This document shows, one piece after another, positions 18,928-28,108 of a DNA stretch of 64,000 bases. This DNA is from Paenibacillus caseinilyticus. GTDB taxonomy: Bacteria > Bacillota > Bacilli > Paenibacillales > NBRC-103111. A program made the translations under genes and the position numbers. Under the pieces are notes generated by a model, which had not been told where the DNA came from, searched no databases, and saw nothing but the letters and a program-made list of their open reading frames with translations. The number at the start of each line of letters is the position of its first letter. Position 1 is the first letter of the stretch. The stretch covers positions 62,001-126,000 of the forward strand of contig NZ_JAQAGY010000007.1 in the NCBI RefSeq assembly GCF_027533645.1, in the 5' to 3' direction.

Positions 18928-19224
18928 TTACGGTTTGGTGGAATCGTGCATCCGGCTAACCCAATCGAGCAGAAACACTGCACCTCCGGATACTGCCATC
19001 ATTCTAAGATTGGCGGCTGCAAAGGCTCCTACCCGCGGCAGGTCACCGAGAATGAAAAGCAGGAACGGAATATAGCCCATAATGATCGTTGCCACCAGGA
19101 ATCGAAAGCGCGTCTTTTCTTTCAGAACGGGGAACATGCCGAGCCCCATCATGGATACCAGTGCCAATAGGGTGTAAAAGTGCGGATAGAACGCAGAATC
19201 GCATAGTTTGTCTATAAGTCCCAT
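18928..19224 (-). CDS. Small membrane protein, function unknown
   Basis: 98 residues from the ATG at 19224 (weak GGATGAG ribosome region upstream; the longer frame to 19359 is rejected). Three hydrophobic segments: about 14-33 (FYTLLALVSMMGLGMFPVL), 41-61 (FLVATIIMGYIPFLLFILGDL) and 68-90. I do not recognise the family. It is convergent with the DinB gene and has no clear operon partner. Confidence 0.6.
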   Translation of the reverse strand: MGLIDKLCDSAFYPHFYTLLALVSMMGLGMFPVLKEKTRFRFLVATIIMGYIPFLLFILGDLPRVGAFAAANLRMMAVSGGAVFLLDWVSRMHDSTKP

Positions 19225-19360
19225 GAAGTTCTTCTCATCCTTTCCGTCTGCTGCCGATCGGTATCGTGCTGTACAGGCCTTACTTAACCGATATTCACCG
19301 CCGCCAATCTCGGGAGGAACACAGCCGCCCTGCAGCATCTTGGAACGAAGAACACACAAG

Positions 19361-19400
19361 ATAAACGCGCATCGTCCTCTAAAGGACGATGCGCGTTTAT
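19361..19400. repeat. Perfect 18-bp inverted repeat, no T run
   Basis: ATAAACGCGCATCGTCCT, a 4-base loop CTAA, then the exact complement. Neither side has a T tract, so it is not a standard terminator. Confidence 0.85.
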
Positions 19401-19464
19401 AAGAAATACAAGATTACGGGATCGAGCTCTGGCGAGATATAAATTCTAGTATTTCGAAGAAAAC

Positions 19465-19502
19465 GAGCCCGGACACAGAGATGTGCCCGGGCTCGTTTTT
19501 TT
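19465..19502 (-). terminator. Bidirectional terminator downstream of rarD
   Basis: CGAGCCCGGxCAC / GTGxCCGGGCTCG with one mismatch and a 6-base loop. Seven T follow on the plus strand, and TTTTCTT on the minus strand, after the rarD stop at 19551. Confidence 0.8.
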
Positions 19503-19550
19503 GCTGGGGAATGCCTATTTCGAACAGTACGATATGATGAGAACGACCAG

Positions 19551-20441
19551 TCAAGCGGCCTTCTTCCCGGGATGCGCCAGCTTGGAGCTTCTGAACGTGA
19601 CAATCGAATACACAATAAGAGCAATCCAGATCAACGTAAAGCTGAACAGCTTGCCTGTCGAAAACGATTCGTGGAAAACAAAAATCGCCAGCAGCAAGCT
19701 TGTCGTCGGTGCAAGATACTGGATGAAGCCTACCATGGAAAGCGGGAGCCTCTTGGTCGCATTGGCGAAAAAGAACAGGGGCAGCGCCGTGGCCGCTCCG
19801 GACAAAAGCAGCATGATCATCGTAACGGGGGACAGCAAGAAGAAGGTTCCCGTTCCGTTGGTATGGATGTACCCCAGATAAATGACCGATAGAGGGAGTA
19901 CGATTAACGTTTCCCAGAGTAATCCGAGGAGGACGTCGAGATTAGCCTGTTTTTTGGCCAAGCCATACAGGGCGAAGGAAATTGCCAGCATCAGCGCCAC
20001 CCAAGGAATCTCCCCGTACTGCAGTGCCATGAGCAGGACGCCCGCACCTGCCAGCAGAATCGAGACCCATTGTCCCGGCAGAAGCCGTTCCTTTAGAAAT
20101 AGGACGGCAAACAGAACACTGATCAGCGGGTTCATGTAATACCCCAAGCTGGTTTCGATGACGCGGTCATGATTCACGGCCCAGATGAATAGAACCCAGT
20201 TCAGACTGATCGTAATCGAGCATAGAATCACCGAAATTCGGCTTGTCCTGGTGGACACGACGCTGAGAAGCTGCTTCCACCGCTTCGCTGCGAAAGCCAG
20301 CATAGCTACAAATACAAAGGACCAGACCACACGATGGGCCAATATTTCCCACGCGGTCATCGTCTCGAACAAGCGCCAGTACAGCGGCAGCAGCCCCCAC
20401 ATCAAGTAGCAGAGTATGCCATACACGATCCCTTTCTTCAT
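19551..20441 (-). CDS. rarD: EamA-family transporter RarD
   Basis: 296 residues from the ATG at 20441 (AGAGGAG seven bases upstream). Ten hydrophobic segments in two EamA repeats. N-terminus KKGIVYGILCYLMWGLLPLYW, EILAHRVVWSF, and the mid-protein stretch LNWVLFIWAVNHDRVIETSL are diagnostic for the RarD (chloramphenicol-sensitivity protein) branch of the drug/metabolite transporters. Substrate not established in the family; likely an inner-membrane metabolite exporter. Monocistronic. Confidence 0.9.
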   Translation of the reverse strand: MKKGIVYGILCYLMWGLLPLYWRLFETMTAWEILAHRVVWSFVFVAMLAFAAKRWKQLLSVVSTRTSRISVILCSITISLNWVLFIWAVNHDRVIETSLGYYMNPLISVLFAVLFLKERLLPGQWVSILLAGAGVLLMALQYGEIPWVALMLAISFALYGLAKKQANLDVLLGLLWETLIVLPLSVIYLGYIHTNGTGTFFLLSPVTMIMLLLSGAATALPLFFFANATKRLPLSMVGFIQYLAPTTSLLLAIFVFHESFSTGKLFSFTLIWIALIVYSIVTFRSSKLAHPGKKAA

Positions 20442-20576
20442 GCGGTGTCTCCTCTTCCCCAAAGTTACCTGCAGTTTAGCTATTATATACCTAAACGCTA
20501 TGAGGGTCTACCGCGGGGGATGCTGCCTTGACGGATGCCGGATAGGAAATAAACGTCTATGCCCTGCCGGGTATGG

Positions 20577-22880
20577 TTACGGCTGCGTACCCCAGACGAG
20601 GCTGCCGCCCTGGTACAGGGTTACTTTGTTCCAATCGGCGTAGGCGGTCTTCGATGCATCGAACGAGTAATCCCCGGCTTCATTGAAGGCCGACCAGTCG
20701 GACTTCGCGATGCGCAGCTGGATGTCGCCTGTCTGCCCTCCCGCCGGGATGGAGCCCGCTGCGTCCGCGAAGCTCAGCTCCACGTAAGTGTCGGCCCCCT
20801 TGCCGTCCGCCGTAACGAAGGTCCGCTGCACATGGGCGGAGCCGATCTGCGCCCAGTCGACCCAGGAATTCAGCGGCTGGCTGCCGTCCTTCGTGAAGTA
20901 GTAGCGGACCTTGAGGCCGCTCAGCTTTACGGCTGTCGTGCCGGTGTTCTTGATATTCAAATGCGGCGCGATCGTATTGTCAGCCGGGTTCGTGTTCCCC
21001 GCGCGGTACTGCACGACCAGGCTGCCTGTAGGCTGCGGTGCCGTCCCGGCCGGCGTCACGCTTACCGGTGCCGTGCTTGGGCTGGAGCCTGCTTCATTCA
21101 CCGCCGTGACGACATAATAGTACGTCGTGCCGTTGGTCAGGCCCGTGTCGGTGTAGCTTGTGCCTGTGACACCGGCGGCCACGGTCGTGTACGGCCCGCC
21201 GCTTGTCGCCGCACGCTTCACTGTGTAGCTCGCAGCTCCCGCCGATGCGCTCCAGCTCAAGCTGGCCTGGGCATTGCCAGCCGAGGCAGTCAGGCCTGCC
21301 GGCGCCGGCGGCGCCTGGGGGACGGACGTGCCGACGATCGCCCAGTAGGCGGATTTGGCTTGCAGGCGCTCGTCGAAGAGCAGCGGCCAATCATTGCGGC
21401 TGACCGGGAAGGAGCGCAGCCACGTGTTGCCGTCGTCCTTGCCCCACAGCGTGACGTTCGTAATCAGGTTTTTCCGCTTGCGCAGCAGGTCGAACAGCGC
21501 TTTGTATTTGTCCGCCTGCTGTTTCTTGAGCGCGTCGGAGAAGGAATCCAGCCGGTCCGTATCGTTAGAATACACCCCCATATCGAGCTCGGTGATGTGC
21601 TGCTCCACCCCGAGAGCGGCGAACTTGAGCAGCGAATTGTCGATATCCTGGATGGAGGGGAACGCGATGCGGATATGCGTCTGGTGCCCTACCCCGTCGA
21701 CCGGCACCCCTTTGGCCTTCAGCCGCTGGACCAAGTTGTAGAGGGCCTGGCTCTTCGCCGGCTCATGCGTGTTATAGTCGTTGATGAACAGCTTCGCATC
21801 GGGATCGGCCTGGCGGGCGAATTCGAACGCCTTCTCGATGTACTCTTCCCCGGCGATGGCATACCACTCGCTGCGCCGTAGGCCGTCGGGCTGGGAAGCG
21901 TCGATGACTTCGTTAACGACGTCCCAGGTATCGACCGCATCCTTGTAGCGGCCCATGACCGTCTCGATATGCCGCCGCATCCGCTCGTAGAGCAGCTCCT
22001 TCGATGCCCGGTTCCCGCTCGCGTCCCGGAATACCCAGCTCGGCGTCTGGCTGTGCCAGACGAGGGTATGCCCCCGCACCTTCTGTCCGTTCTTCACGCC
22101 AAAGTCTACCGCCGCATCGGAATCGGCGAGATCGAATACGCCTTCCTGCGGCTCCGTGCTGTCCCACTTCAGCACATTCCCCGGCGTGACGGTGCCGAAG
22201 TGTTTGGCGATCAGCTTCTTGTCGGCATCCTGGTTCATCTCGAAGTTCTCGAATGCGGTCCCTACCGTGAAGTCGCCGGAGAAGACATCCTTCAGGGACG
22301 GGATATTCTCTTCGATCGTCACCGGCCCGGGGTCCGGCAGCTGCTCGATCCGGAAGTCATCGAGGAGGATGGACTGCGCCGGGAAGTCCGGCGCTTCGAA
22401 GTAGACCGTGAGCTTATCCGCCGCTTCCCGGAGCTTATACTGCGCTTCGATCTTCACCCAGGAAGCTGCGGTCACGGCCGCAGAGGTGATCTGCTCATAC
22501 TGCTCGCCGGATGCCAGCGAATGCTGCAGGGACAGGAAGACCTTCCCATTCGGCGAGCCGGCGGGGAACTTCAGCCAGCCGGAGAGAGCATAGGTCTGGC
22601 CTGCCTTCAGGAGCGGCGTCACATCCTGCGCCGGGCCATGCCATCCATTGGTCCGGCCGTCCACCTGCAGGCCGGATCCCCCGCTGTGGGCGGCTTCGGG
22701 CGTGGCGGTCAAGATCTCCACCCCGCCGCGCCCCGCCCAGCCCTGCACTGTCCCCTCCTCAAAGTCATTCTGCAGGAGCAGCGTATTGGCCGCAGAGACC
22801 GGGGCTGCCGACAGCAGCGCCAAAGCTAATCCGAGACTCGCGATCCGGTATGTCTTCCTGCTTGCCGAGCTATTCTTCAT
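20577..22880 (-). CDS. Secreted GH10 endo-1,4-beta-xylanase with CBM4/9-like, FN3 and CBM3 modules
   Basis: 767 residues; AAGGA nine bases before the ATG. Signal peptide (1-30, VSAA); carbohydrate-binding module of the CBM4/9/22 type (about 33-185); GH10 barrel (about 195-520) with acid/base Glu324 in WDVVNE and nucleophile Glu431 in HITELDMG; fibronectin-III domain (about 528-612); C-terminal CBM3 (about 620-767) with NPADNTIAPHLNIKN and SWVDWAQIG. It hydrolyses xylan internally while the CBM3 holds it to cellulose. The FN3-CBM3 tail is almost the same as in the next two genes. A terminator between it and the GH9 gene shows separate transcription. Confidence 0.93.
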   Translation of the reverse strand: MKNSSASRKTYRIASLGLALALLSAAPVSAANTLLLQNDFEEGTVQGWAGRGGVEILTATPEAAHSGGSGLQVDGRTNGWHGPAQDVTPLLKAGQTYALSGWLKFPAGSPNGKVFLSLQHSLASGEQYEQITSAAVTAASWVKIEAQYKLREAADKLTVYFEAPDFPAQSILLDDFRIEQLPDPGPVTIEENIPSLKDVFSGDFTVGTAFENFEMNQDADKKLIAKHFGTVTPGNVLKWDSTEPQEGVFDLADSDAAVDFGVKNGQKVRGHTLVWHSQTPSWVFRDASGNRASKELLYERMRRHIETVMGRYKDAVDTWDVVNEVIDASQPDGLRRSEWYAIAGEEYIEKAFEFARQADPDAKLFINDYNTHEPAKSQALYNLVQRLKAKGVPVDGVGHQTHIRIAFPSIQDIDNSLLKFAALGVEQHITELDMGVYSNDTDRLDSFSDALKKQQADKYKALFDLLRKRKNLITNVTLWGKDDGNTWLRSFPVSRNDWPLLFDERLQAKSAYWAIVGTSVPQAPPAPAGLTASAGNAQASLSWSASAGAASYTVKRAATSGGPYTTVAAGVTGTSYTDTGLTNGTTYYYVVTAVNEAGSSPSTAPVSVTPAGTAPQPTGSLVVQYRAGNTNPADNTIAPHLNIKNTGTTAVKLSGLKVRYYFTKDGSQPLNSWVDWAQIGSAHVQRTFVTADGKGADTYVELSFADAAGSIPAGGQTGDIQLRIAKSDWSAFNEAGDYSFDASKTAYADWNKVTLYQGGSLVWGTQP

Positions 22881-22960
22881 ACGGTCACATCCTTCCCGTT
22901 ACAGTAAGAATTGAGCTTCTCTTCTCTTCATGATCCGTACCGCATTCTCATGCTGTCAGA

Positions 22961-23006
22961 ATAAAAGCGGCCCCCTGCCCCGGTAGAGCGGGACTGTGGA
23001 AGCCGC
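22961..23006 (-). terminator. Terminator of the GH9 gene
   Basis: GCGGC...GCCGC stem with an inner CCCGC/GGGG arm, followed on the minus strand by TTTTATTC. It lies just after the stop at 23016. Confidence 0.6.
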
Positions 23007-23015
23007 CGGATTCTC

Positions 23016-25397
23016 TTACGGCTGCGTGCCCCATACCAGGGTGCCGCCTTGGTACAGCGTGACTTTGCTCCAGTCGGCATAGGCGGTCTTCGACGGATCG
23101 AAGGAGTAGTCGCCCGCTTCGTTGAAGCTCGACCAGTCAGACTTCGCGATGCGCAGCTGGATATCGCCGGTCTGGCCGCCCGCCGGGATGGAGCCTGCCG
23201 TGTCCGCGAAGCTCAGCTCCACGTAGGTGTCCGCTCCCGTGCCCGCTGCCGTACCGAAGGTCCGGTTCACGTTGCCCGAGCCGATCTGCGCCCAGTCGAC
23301 CCAGGAGCTCAGCGCCTGGCTGCCGTCCTTCGTGAAGTAGTAGCGGACCTTCAGGTCGCTCAGCTTCACGGCTGTCGTGCCCGTGTTCTTGATGTTCACA
23401 TGCGGCGCGATCGTGTTATCTGCCGGGTTCGTGTTCCCCGCGCGGTACTGCACGACCAGGCTGCCTGTAGGCTGCGGTGCCGTCCCGGCCGGCGTCACGC
23501 TTGCCTGTGCCGAGTTGGCGCTGGAGCCCGCGGTATTCACTGCGGTGACCACATAGTAGTATGTCGTGCCGTTGCTCAGGCCGGTATCCGTATAGGAGGT
23601 GCCTGTGACGCCGGCCGCCACGGTCGTGTACGGCCCGCCGCTTGTCGCCGCACGCTTCACCGTGTAGCTCACCGCGCCGGCTGATGCGTTCCAGCTCAAG
23701 CCGGCCTGGGCATTGCCGGCTGAGGCCGTCAGGCCTGCCGGCGCCGCCGGCGCGGTCGTGCCTCCGTTATTCGCCTCCGGCGGGAAGTTCGGCAGCGGCA
23801 GCTGGCCCTGCCCGTACTGCCCATACAGGCCTGCGAGCGCACCGACCAGCCCGGCATTGTAATCGATCGCGACTTCGTTCTGCACATAGTCGGTGATCAG
23901 ATCGTTGTGCTTGTCGCTTCCATCGGGGCCGCCGACAAGGGCGCCCCACAAGACATGCCGGTTCGTGGCGGGATCGCTCAGGTTGTTCGTGGTCGATCCG
24001 TGCGCCGCCCGGTGGTGCGGGTGCTTGGCGGCGAGTTCGGGCGACGGGAAACCGACGATATACGAGTAGCCCATCGGGTTGCGGCCCATGAGATACTCCA
24101 TCTGGCCCTTGGCCCACTCGGTGAATGCCGTGCCGCCTTGGTGCTTCTCATAGATCAGCCCCAGCATCTGGGCGGACGCATTGTAGCGTGCCGAGCCCCA
24201 GACCGTCGCGAAGGAGAATCCGGCCGGCGTCCGGGCAATGTATGCGCTGTCGCCCGCACCGGTGTGCGGCACCTTCCCGCCGGACCAGTATTCCAGGTTC
24301 CAGCGCGCCGAGTCGGTGTACTGGCTATTGGCCGGGAAGAGCTCCGCCAGCCTTAGGACCACACCGCTCCAGACCGTATCCCAGCTGTGAGTCCACGTAT
24401 ACTTCCACGTACCGGTAGTGGAGCTCATAATCTTCTTGAGGTACCCGGTGTAGCTTGTGCCAGATACCCCGGTCACATCCTGGAGATAGTGATTCTCTCC
24501 GGTGGCCGAATACAGCCATACCGCCGCCCATGCCAGTTCGTCATCGTCTGCGCTGGAGTTATAGAAGCCGTCGCTGTTCCCAAGGCCCCTGTACTGCTGC
24601 GCGAACCGGTAGAGAGCCGCCGCCGTATCCAGGCAGCGGGCGGCATAGGCGGCATCGCTGCCCTTCACGTTCAGCGACATGATCGCCAGCGCCGCTGCCG
24701 CTCCGGCTGCCTGGTCGCTGGCCGGCTTCTCGGCTGTGGCGAACGTGGCCGGACGGGGATACTTCACCGGGTCCTGGAGCTCCGGAGGACCCCAGTACGA
24801 GTGGTCCGCCCCGCCGTCACCTACCATATAGCTGAAGGCCGCCACATTCCCCTGCGCATCGCGGAAGGTGGAGCGGAGGAAGTAGTCGCTGAACCATCTC
24901 AGCACCTCGAGCATATGCTCCTCCTGCCCGCTGCTTCTGAAGGCGTCGCGGAATTCATAGAAGCCCCAGCCGAGGGTGGACGCGGCATAGGACTGCGGAA
25001 GGCCGAACTTCACATGGTCACCCGCGTCATGGAAGCCCCCGCTCACATCCACCGAGCCGTTCCCATCCGGGTCGAGGATGGACAGATTCCGGGCGATGAA
25101 GCCTTCGGACAGGTTGGTCATATTCTTCGCCGTGCCGTTCACCCCAAGCGGCACCCGGACATCCGAGAGCTGCGAATCGCCTCTCCACGGCAGCCTTCCG
25201 CCGGTGACGCCCGGTCCGGATTTCTCCGCATCGTAGAAATAAATGGACTTCTGCAGCGCTTCCGCATAGTTATAGGGCTCTGCCGCCTGGGAGGGCGCCA
25301 AAGGCAGCGCCCCCAGCACGACCGCTCCCGTGAGCACCGACGCTCCCAGCACCCGCATCCAGCTTGATTTTGCCTTCGACCGTTCGTTCGAGTTCAA
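23016..25397 (-). CDS. Secreted GH9 endoglucanase with FN3 and CBM3
   Basis: 793 residues from a TTG at 25397, ten bases after GGAGG; an ATG eight codons upstream (25421) has only a weak ribosome site and would contain this one. Signal peptide to about residue 38 (PSQAAEP). GH9 (alpha/alpha)6 catalytic domain about 40-505: NYAEALQKSIYFYDAEKSG, catalytic-base region GGFHDAGDHVKFG, HHRAAHGS, and the acid Glu in YVQNEVAIDYNAG. Then an FN3 domain and a CBM3. It cleaves internal beta-1,4 bonds of cellulose. Position directly downstream of the GH26 gene (66 bases) suggests co-transcription with it. Confidence 0.92.
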   Translation of the reverse strand: MNSNERSKAKSSWMRVLGASVLTGAVVLGALPLAPSQAAEPYNYAEALQKSIYFYDAEKSGPGVTGGRLPWRGDSQLSDVRVPLGVNGTAKNMTNLSEGFIARNLSILDPDGNGSVDVSGGFHDAGDHVKFGLPQSYAASTLGWGFYEFRDAFRSSGQEEHMLEVLRWFSDYFLRSTFRDAQGNVAAFSYMVGDGGADHSYWGPPELQDPVKYPRPATFATAEKPASDQAAGAAAALAIMSLNVKGSDAAYAARCLDTAAALYRFAQQYRGLGNSDGFYNSSADDDELAWAAVWLYSATGENHYLQDVTGVSGTSYTGYLKKIMSSTTGTWKYTWTHSWDTVWSGVVLRLAELFPANSQYTDSARWNLEYWSGGKVPHTGAGDSAYIARTPAGFSFATVWGSARYNASAQMLGLIYEKHQGGTAFTEWAKGQMEYLMGRNPMGYSYIVGFPSPELAAKHPHHRAAHGSTTNNLSDPATNRHVLWGALVGGPDGSDKHNDLITDYVQNEVAIDYNAGLVGALAGLYGQYGQGQLPLPNFPPEANNGGTTAPAAPAGLTASAGNAQAGLSWNASAGAVSYTVKRAATSGGPYTTVAAGVTGTSYTDTGLSNGTTYYYVVTAVNTAGSSANSAQASVTPAGTAPQPTGSLVVQYRAGNTNPADNTIAPHVNIKNTGTTAVKLSDLKVRYYFTKDGSQALSSWVDWAQIGSGNVNRTFGTAAGTGADTYVELSFADTAGSIPAGGQTGDIQLRIAKSDWSSFNEAGDYSFDPSKTAYADWSKVTLYQGGTLVWGTQP

Positions 25398-25463
25398 GGA
25401 CTCCCCACCTCCATGGTTCATTCGTTCTGCTGCCCTGCACAGGCTCCATCTCGTCCGGACGTC

Positions 25464-27686
25464 TTAGTTCGGCGCGGACCCCCATACCACCGTGCCATTC
25501 AGATGCAGCGTCACCTTATTCCAGTCGGCATAGCCGGTCTTCGACGCATCGAACGAGTAATCGCCCGCTTCGTTGAAATTCGACCAGTCTGACTTCGAGA
25601 TGCGCAGCTGGATGTCGCCCGTCTGTCCGCCTGCCGGGATAGAGCCTGCCGAATCGGTGAAGCTCAGCTCGACATAGGTATCCGCGCCGGAGCCGGAAGC
25701 TGTGCCGAAAGAACGGTTCACATTGCCCGAGCCGATCTGTGCCCAGTCCACCCACGAGTTCAAGGTCTGGCTGCCGTCCTTGGTGAAGTAGTAGCGGAGC
25801 TTCAGGTCGCTGAGCTTGACGGCGGCCGTCCCGGTGTTCTTGATCGTAAAATGCGGGGAGATCGTGTTGTCGGCGGCGTTCGTGTTCCCTGCACGGTATT
25901 GAACCTTCAACGTGCCGGCCGGCGTCGTTGGGGCGGCTGCCGGAAGGGCGCTCACCTGCGCGGAGTCCGCACTCTCTCCCGCGCTGTTCACCGCGCTAAC
26001 CACGTAGTAATATGCCGTGCCATTCGTCAGGCCCGTATCCGTGTAACCCGTGCCCGTCACCCCGGCGGCCACGGTCGTGTACGGTCCGCCACTGGCCGCC
26101 GCACGCTTCACCGTATAACTCGCTGCGCCAGCCGAAGCGCTCCAGGATAGCACGGCCTGCTTGTCGCCCGGGACGGCTTTGAGCCCCGCCGGAACCGCCG
26201 GAACGACCACCCCGCCTCCGTTTCCGCTCCCGTAGGTTTTGAGATTCGGCAGCTCATCGAGGGTCAGCACATTCGCGTGGTTATAGACCTCCTTGAGATG
26301 CGCGAGCGAATTGGTATTGCCGTCGGTCAGGAAGCTGCCTTCCCACGTGCAGAACCAGCTCCAGTCGGTATGGTAGATGTCCATGAGATCCGGATCGGGG
26401 ATAGAGCCGTTCTCCGTCATCGCGATCAGCTTGCGGTTCTTGCTAAGAGCGACCAGCTGGTCGTACTGGCTCACCTGGGGACTGTAATCCCCTGCCGCCG
26501 GGTAGGAGTCGAAGCTGACGACATCGACCACATCGTCGCCGGGATACCACTGCGGTGAGATGGAGTTCCATACCCAGATGAGATTGTGCAGGTTGTGGAC
26601 GCCGGTGAGCCGCTCATAGAGCAGCCGGTAGAGGGCCTTGCAGGGCTCCGCCCCTTTGGCGCCCCACCAGAACCATCCGCCTTCCGCCTCGTGGAGAGGA
26701 CGGAACAACACCGGGACCTTCGCGTCCTGCAGCTTCTTCAGCTGCACGGCAATGGCGTCAATGTCCCGCAGGATCAGCTTGTATTCCTGGGATTCAGGAT
26801 GGCTCATCGTATAAGCAATATCGAAGGTCGTAGAGTCGGTATAGAAGCCACGCCACCACTCCTTGCCCGGCTGGTCAATGAGCCCCGTCGGCGCGTTCCA
26901 GTGCCATGCGAAGGTGACCGCGCCGCCTTGGCGGTCCCACTCGATTGCTTTTTCCGTTTCCGTCGATGTAGAGCCATGCTCGACGCGGGAGGGCGAGTAT
27001 TCGATGAGATCGAATCCGACGAGCGCCGGCTTTTTGCCGACATTCGTCTCGAGCCAGCTCACGTTATTGTAACCCTGCTGCCCCGAGAGCATCTTGCTGC
27101 CATACGTGTCCACGAGGAAGCTCATGAGCGACTTGGCTTCCGGCGTTACGAGCGGGTCCACCAGTGCTTTGGTGATCTGATGCGGAGCGGGAGCCGGTGC
27201 AGGCCCCACCTTGAGATAGTCGATCTCGAACCATCCCCAGCCGCGGTCAATGCGGATCGTGTTGGCTCCTGCGTTCAGCAGCGCCTTGGTGGCTGTGATT
27301 TCCTTGAAGCCCGTGGTGCTGTTCAAAGCGATCTCTCCGGCAGGCTGACCGTTCACGATAAGATTCGTACGCTTGTCTCCATAGGGCCCGTTATAGCCCA
27401 GATTGATCTGATAGAGCCCTTGTACGGGCACGTTCACGGTGAAGGTAAGCGAATCGGCTGCATCGTCGAAGCTTGTGACATACCCGGTCCCGGAATAGCC
27501 CAGCGACGCCGTGCCGACCGTCGTACCCGATAGAACGCCATCCTCGGCTTCGTAGATGATGGAGGTTCCCGCATCGGCCGCCGATACAGCTGCCGCCAGA
27601 GGTATGCCCGCCAGCAGGTTCAGTGCCACCCATCCGTTGAACACCTTTCGTTTCATTCCGATTCTTCCCATTCCGATTCCTCCCAT
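25464..27686 (-). CDS. Secreted GH26 beta-mannanase with CBM35/6-like, FN3 and CBM3
   Basis: 740 residues. Three in-frame ATGs (27686, 27671, 27656) each follow a purine-rich stretch; I keep the first (AAGGAG upstream). Signal peptide to about 37; CBM35/CBM6-like module (about 43-162, IIYEAEDGVLSG...WFEIDYLKV); GH26 barrel (about 170-490) with acid/base Glu333 in RPLHEAEGGWFWWG and nucleophile Glu425 in AMTENGS; FN3; CBM3. It cuts mannan or galactomannan. First gene of the GH26-GH9 pair. A TATAAT-like -10 lies on the minus strand at 27840-27835. Confidence 0.92.
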   Translation of the reverse strand: MGGIGMGRIGMKRKVFNGWVALNLLAGIPLAAAVSAADAGTSIIYEAEDGVLSGTTVGTASLGYSGTGYVTSFDDAADSLTFTVNVPVQGLYQINLGYNGPYGDKRTNLIVNGQPAGEIALNSTTGFKEITATKALLNAGANTIRIDRGWGWFEIDYLKVGPAPAPAPHQITKALVDPLVTPEAKSLMSFLVDTYGSKMLSGQQGYNNVSWLETNVGKKPALVGFDLIEYSPSRVEHGSTSTETEKAIEWDRQGGAVTFAWHWNAPTGLIDQPGKEWWRGFYTDSTTFDIAYTMSHPESQEYKLILRDIDAIAVQLKKLQDAKVPVLFRPLHEAEGGWFWWGAKGAEPCKALYRLLYERLTGVHNLHNLIWVWNSISPQWYPGDDVVDVVSFDSYPAAGDYSPQVSQYDQLVALSKNRKLIAMTENGSIPDPDLMDIYHTDWSWFCTWEGSFLTDGNTNSLAHLKEVYNHANVLTLDELPNLKTYGSGNGGGVVVPAVPAGLKAVPGDKQAVLSWSASAGAASYTVKRAAASGGPYTTVAAGVTGTGYTDTGLTNGTAYYYVVSAVNSAGESADSAQVSALPAAAPTTPAGTLKVQYRAGNTNAADNTISPHFTIKNTGTAAVKLSDLKLRYYFTKDGSQTLNSWVDWAQIGSGNVNRSFGTASGSGADTYVELSFTDSAGSIPAGGQTGDIQLRISKSDWSNFNEAGDYSFDASKTGYADWNKVTLHLNGTVVWGSAPN

Positions 27687-28108
27687 TATAATGCCTCTCT
27701 CCTTTCATCCTCTGCGTTACATCCCGCCCCCCGCTTTGGGGGTCTTGATGACAACCGGGTTACCAGCCGCTCACCTCCCTCTCTCGTAACAGCTCCCTCA
27801 AAGTCCAGCCACTCCCGCTCATGGAGTCATGCTTATTATAATTTCGACCCTATTCAATTTTCTAACACTTATGTAAGTTTTTGCTTAACAGTATGGTGAC
27901 TTCTTATAAATGGAGGAGTGCCCGGACCCGGAATCCAAGTGCCTGCCTTAGGAGCAGGGGCGCCAGTGCCTCTGAAGGGGCGATACAAATGGGTGTTCCC
28001 TTGACTTCTAAGCGCCCTGACCGCAGCACAAGCCGGTACCCCATGGGATACCGGCTTGCGAGCGCTCCCGAATGGATCTTCCCCGTTCTCTTCCTCTTAT
28101 GCAGGACT
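27687..28108. other. Upstream region of the mannanase gene
   Basis: No gene. It holds an AT-rich promoter-like stretch on the minus strand (TATAAT at 27840-27835, weak -35) and, at the far end, the palindrome at 28029-28058. Confidence 0.5.
28029..28058 (-). terminator. Hairpin downstream of the SDR gene (possible terminator)
   Basis: CAAGCCGGTA / TACCGGCTTG with a 10-base loop. No T run on either strand, so termination is uncertain. Confidence 0.4.
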
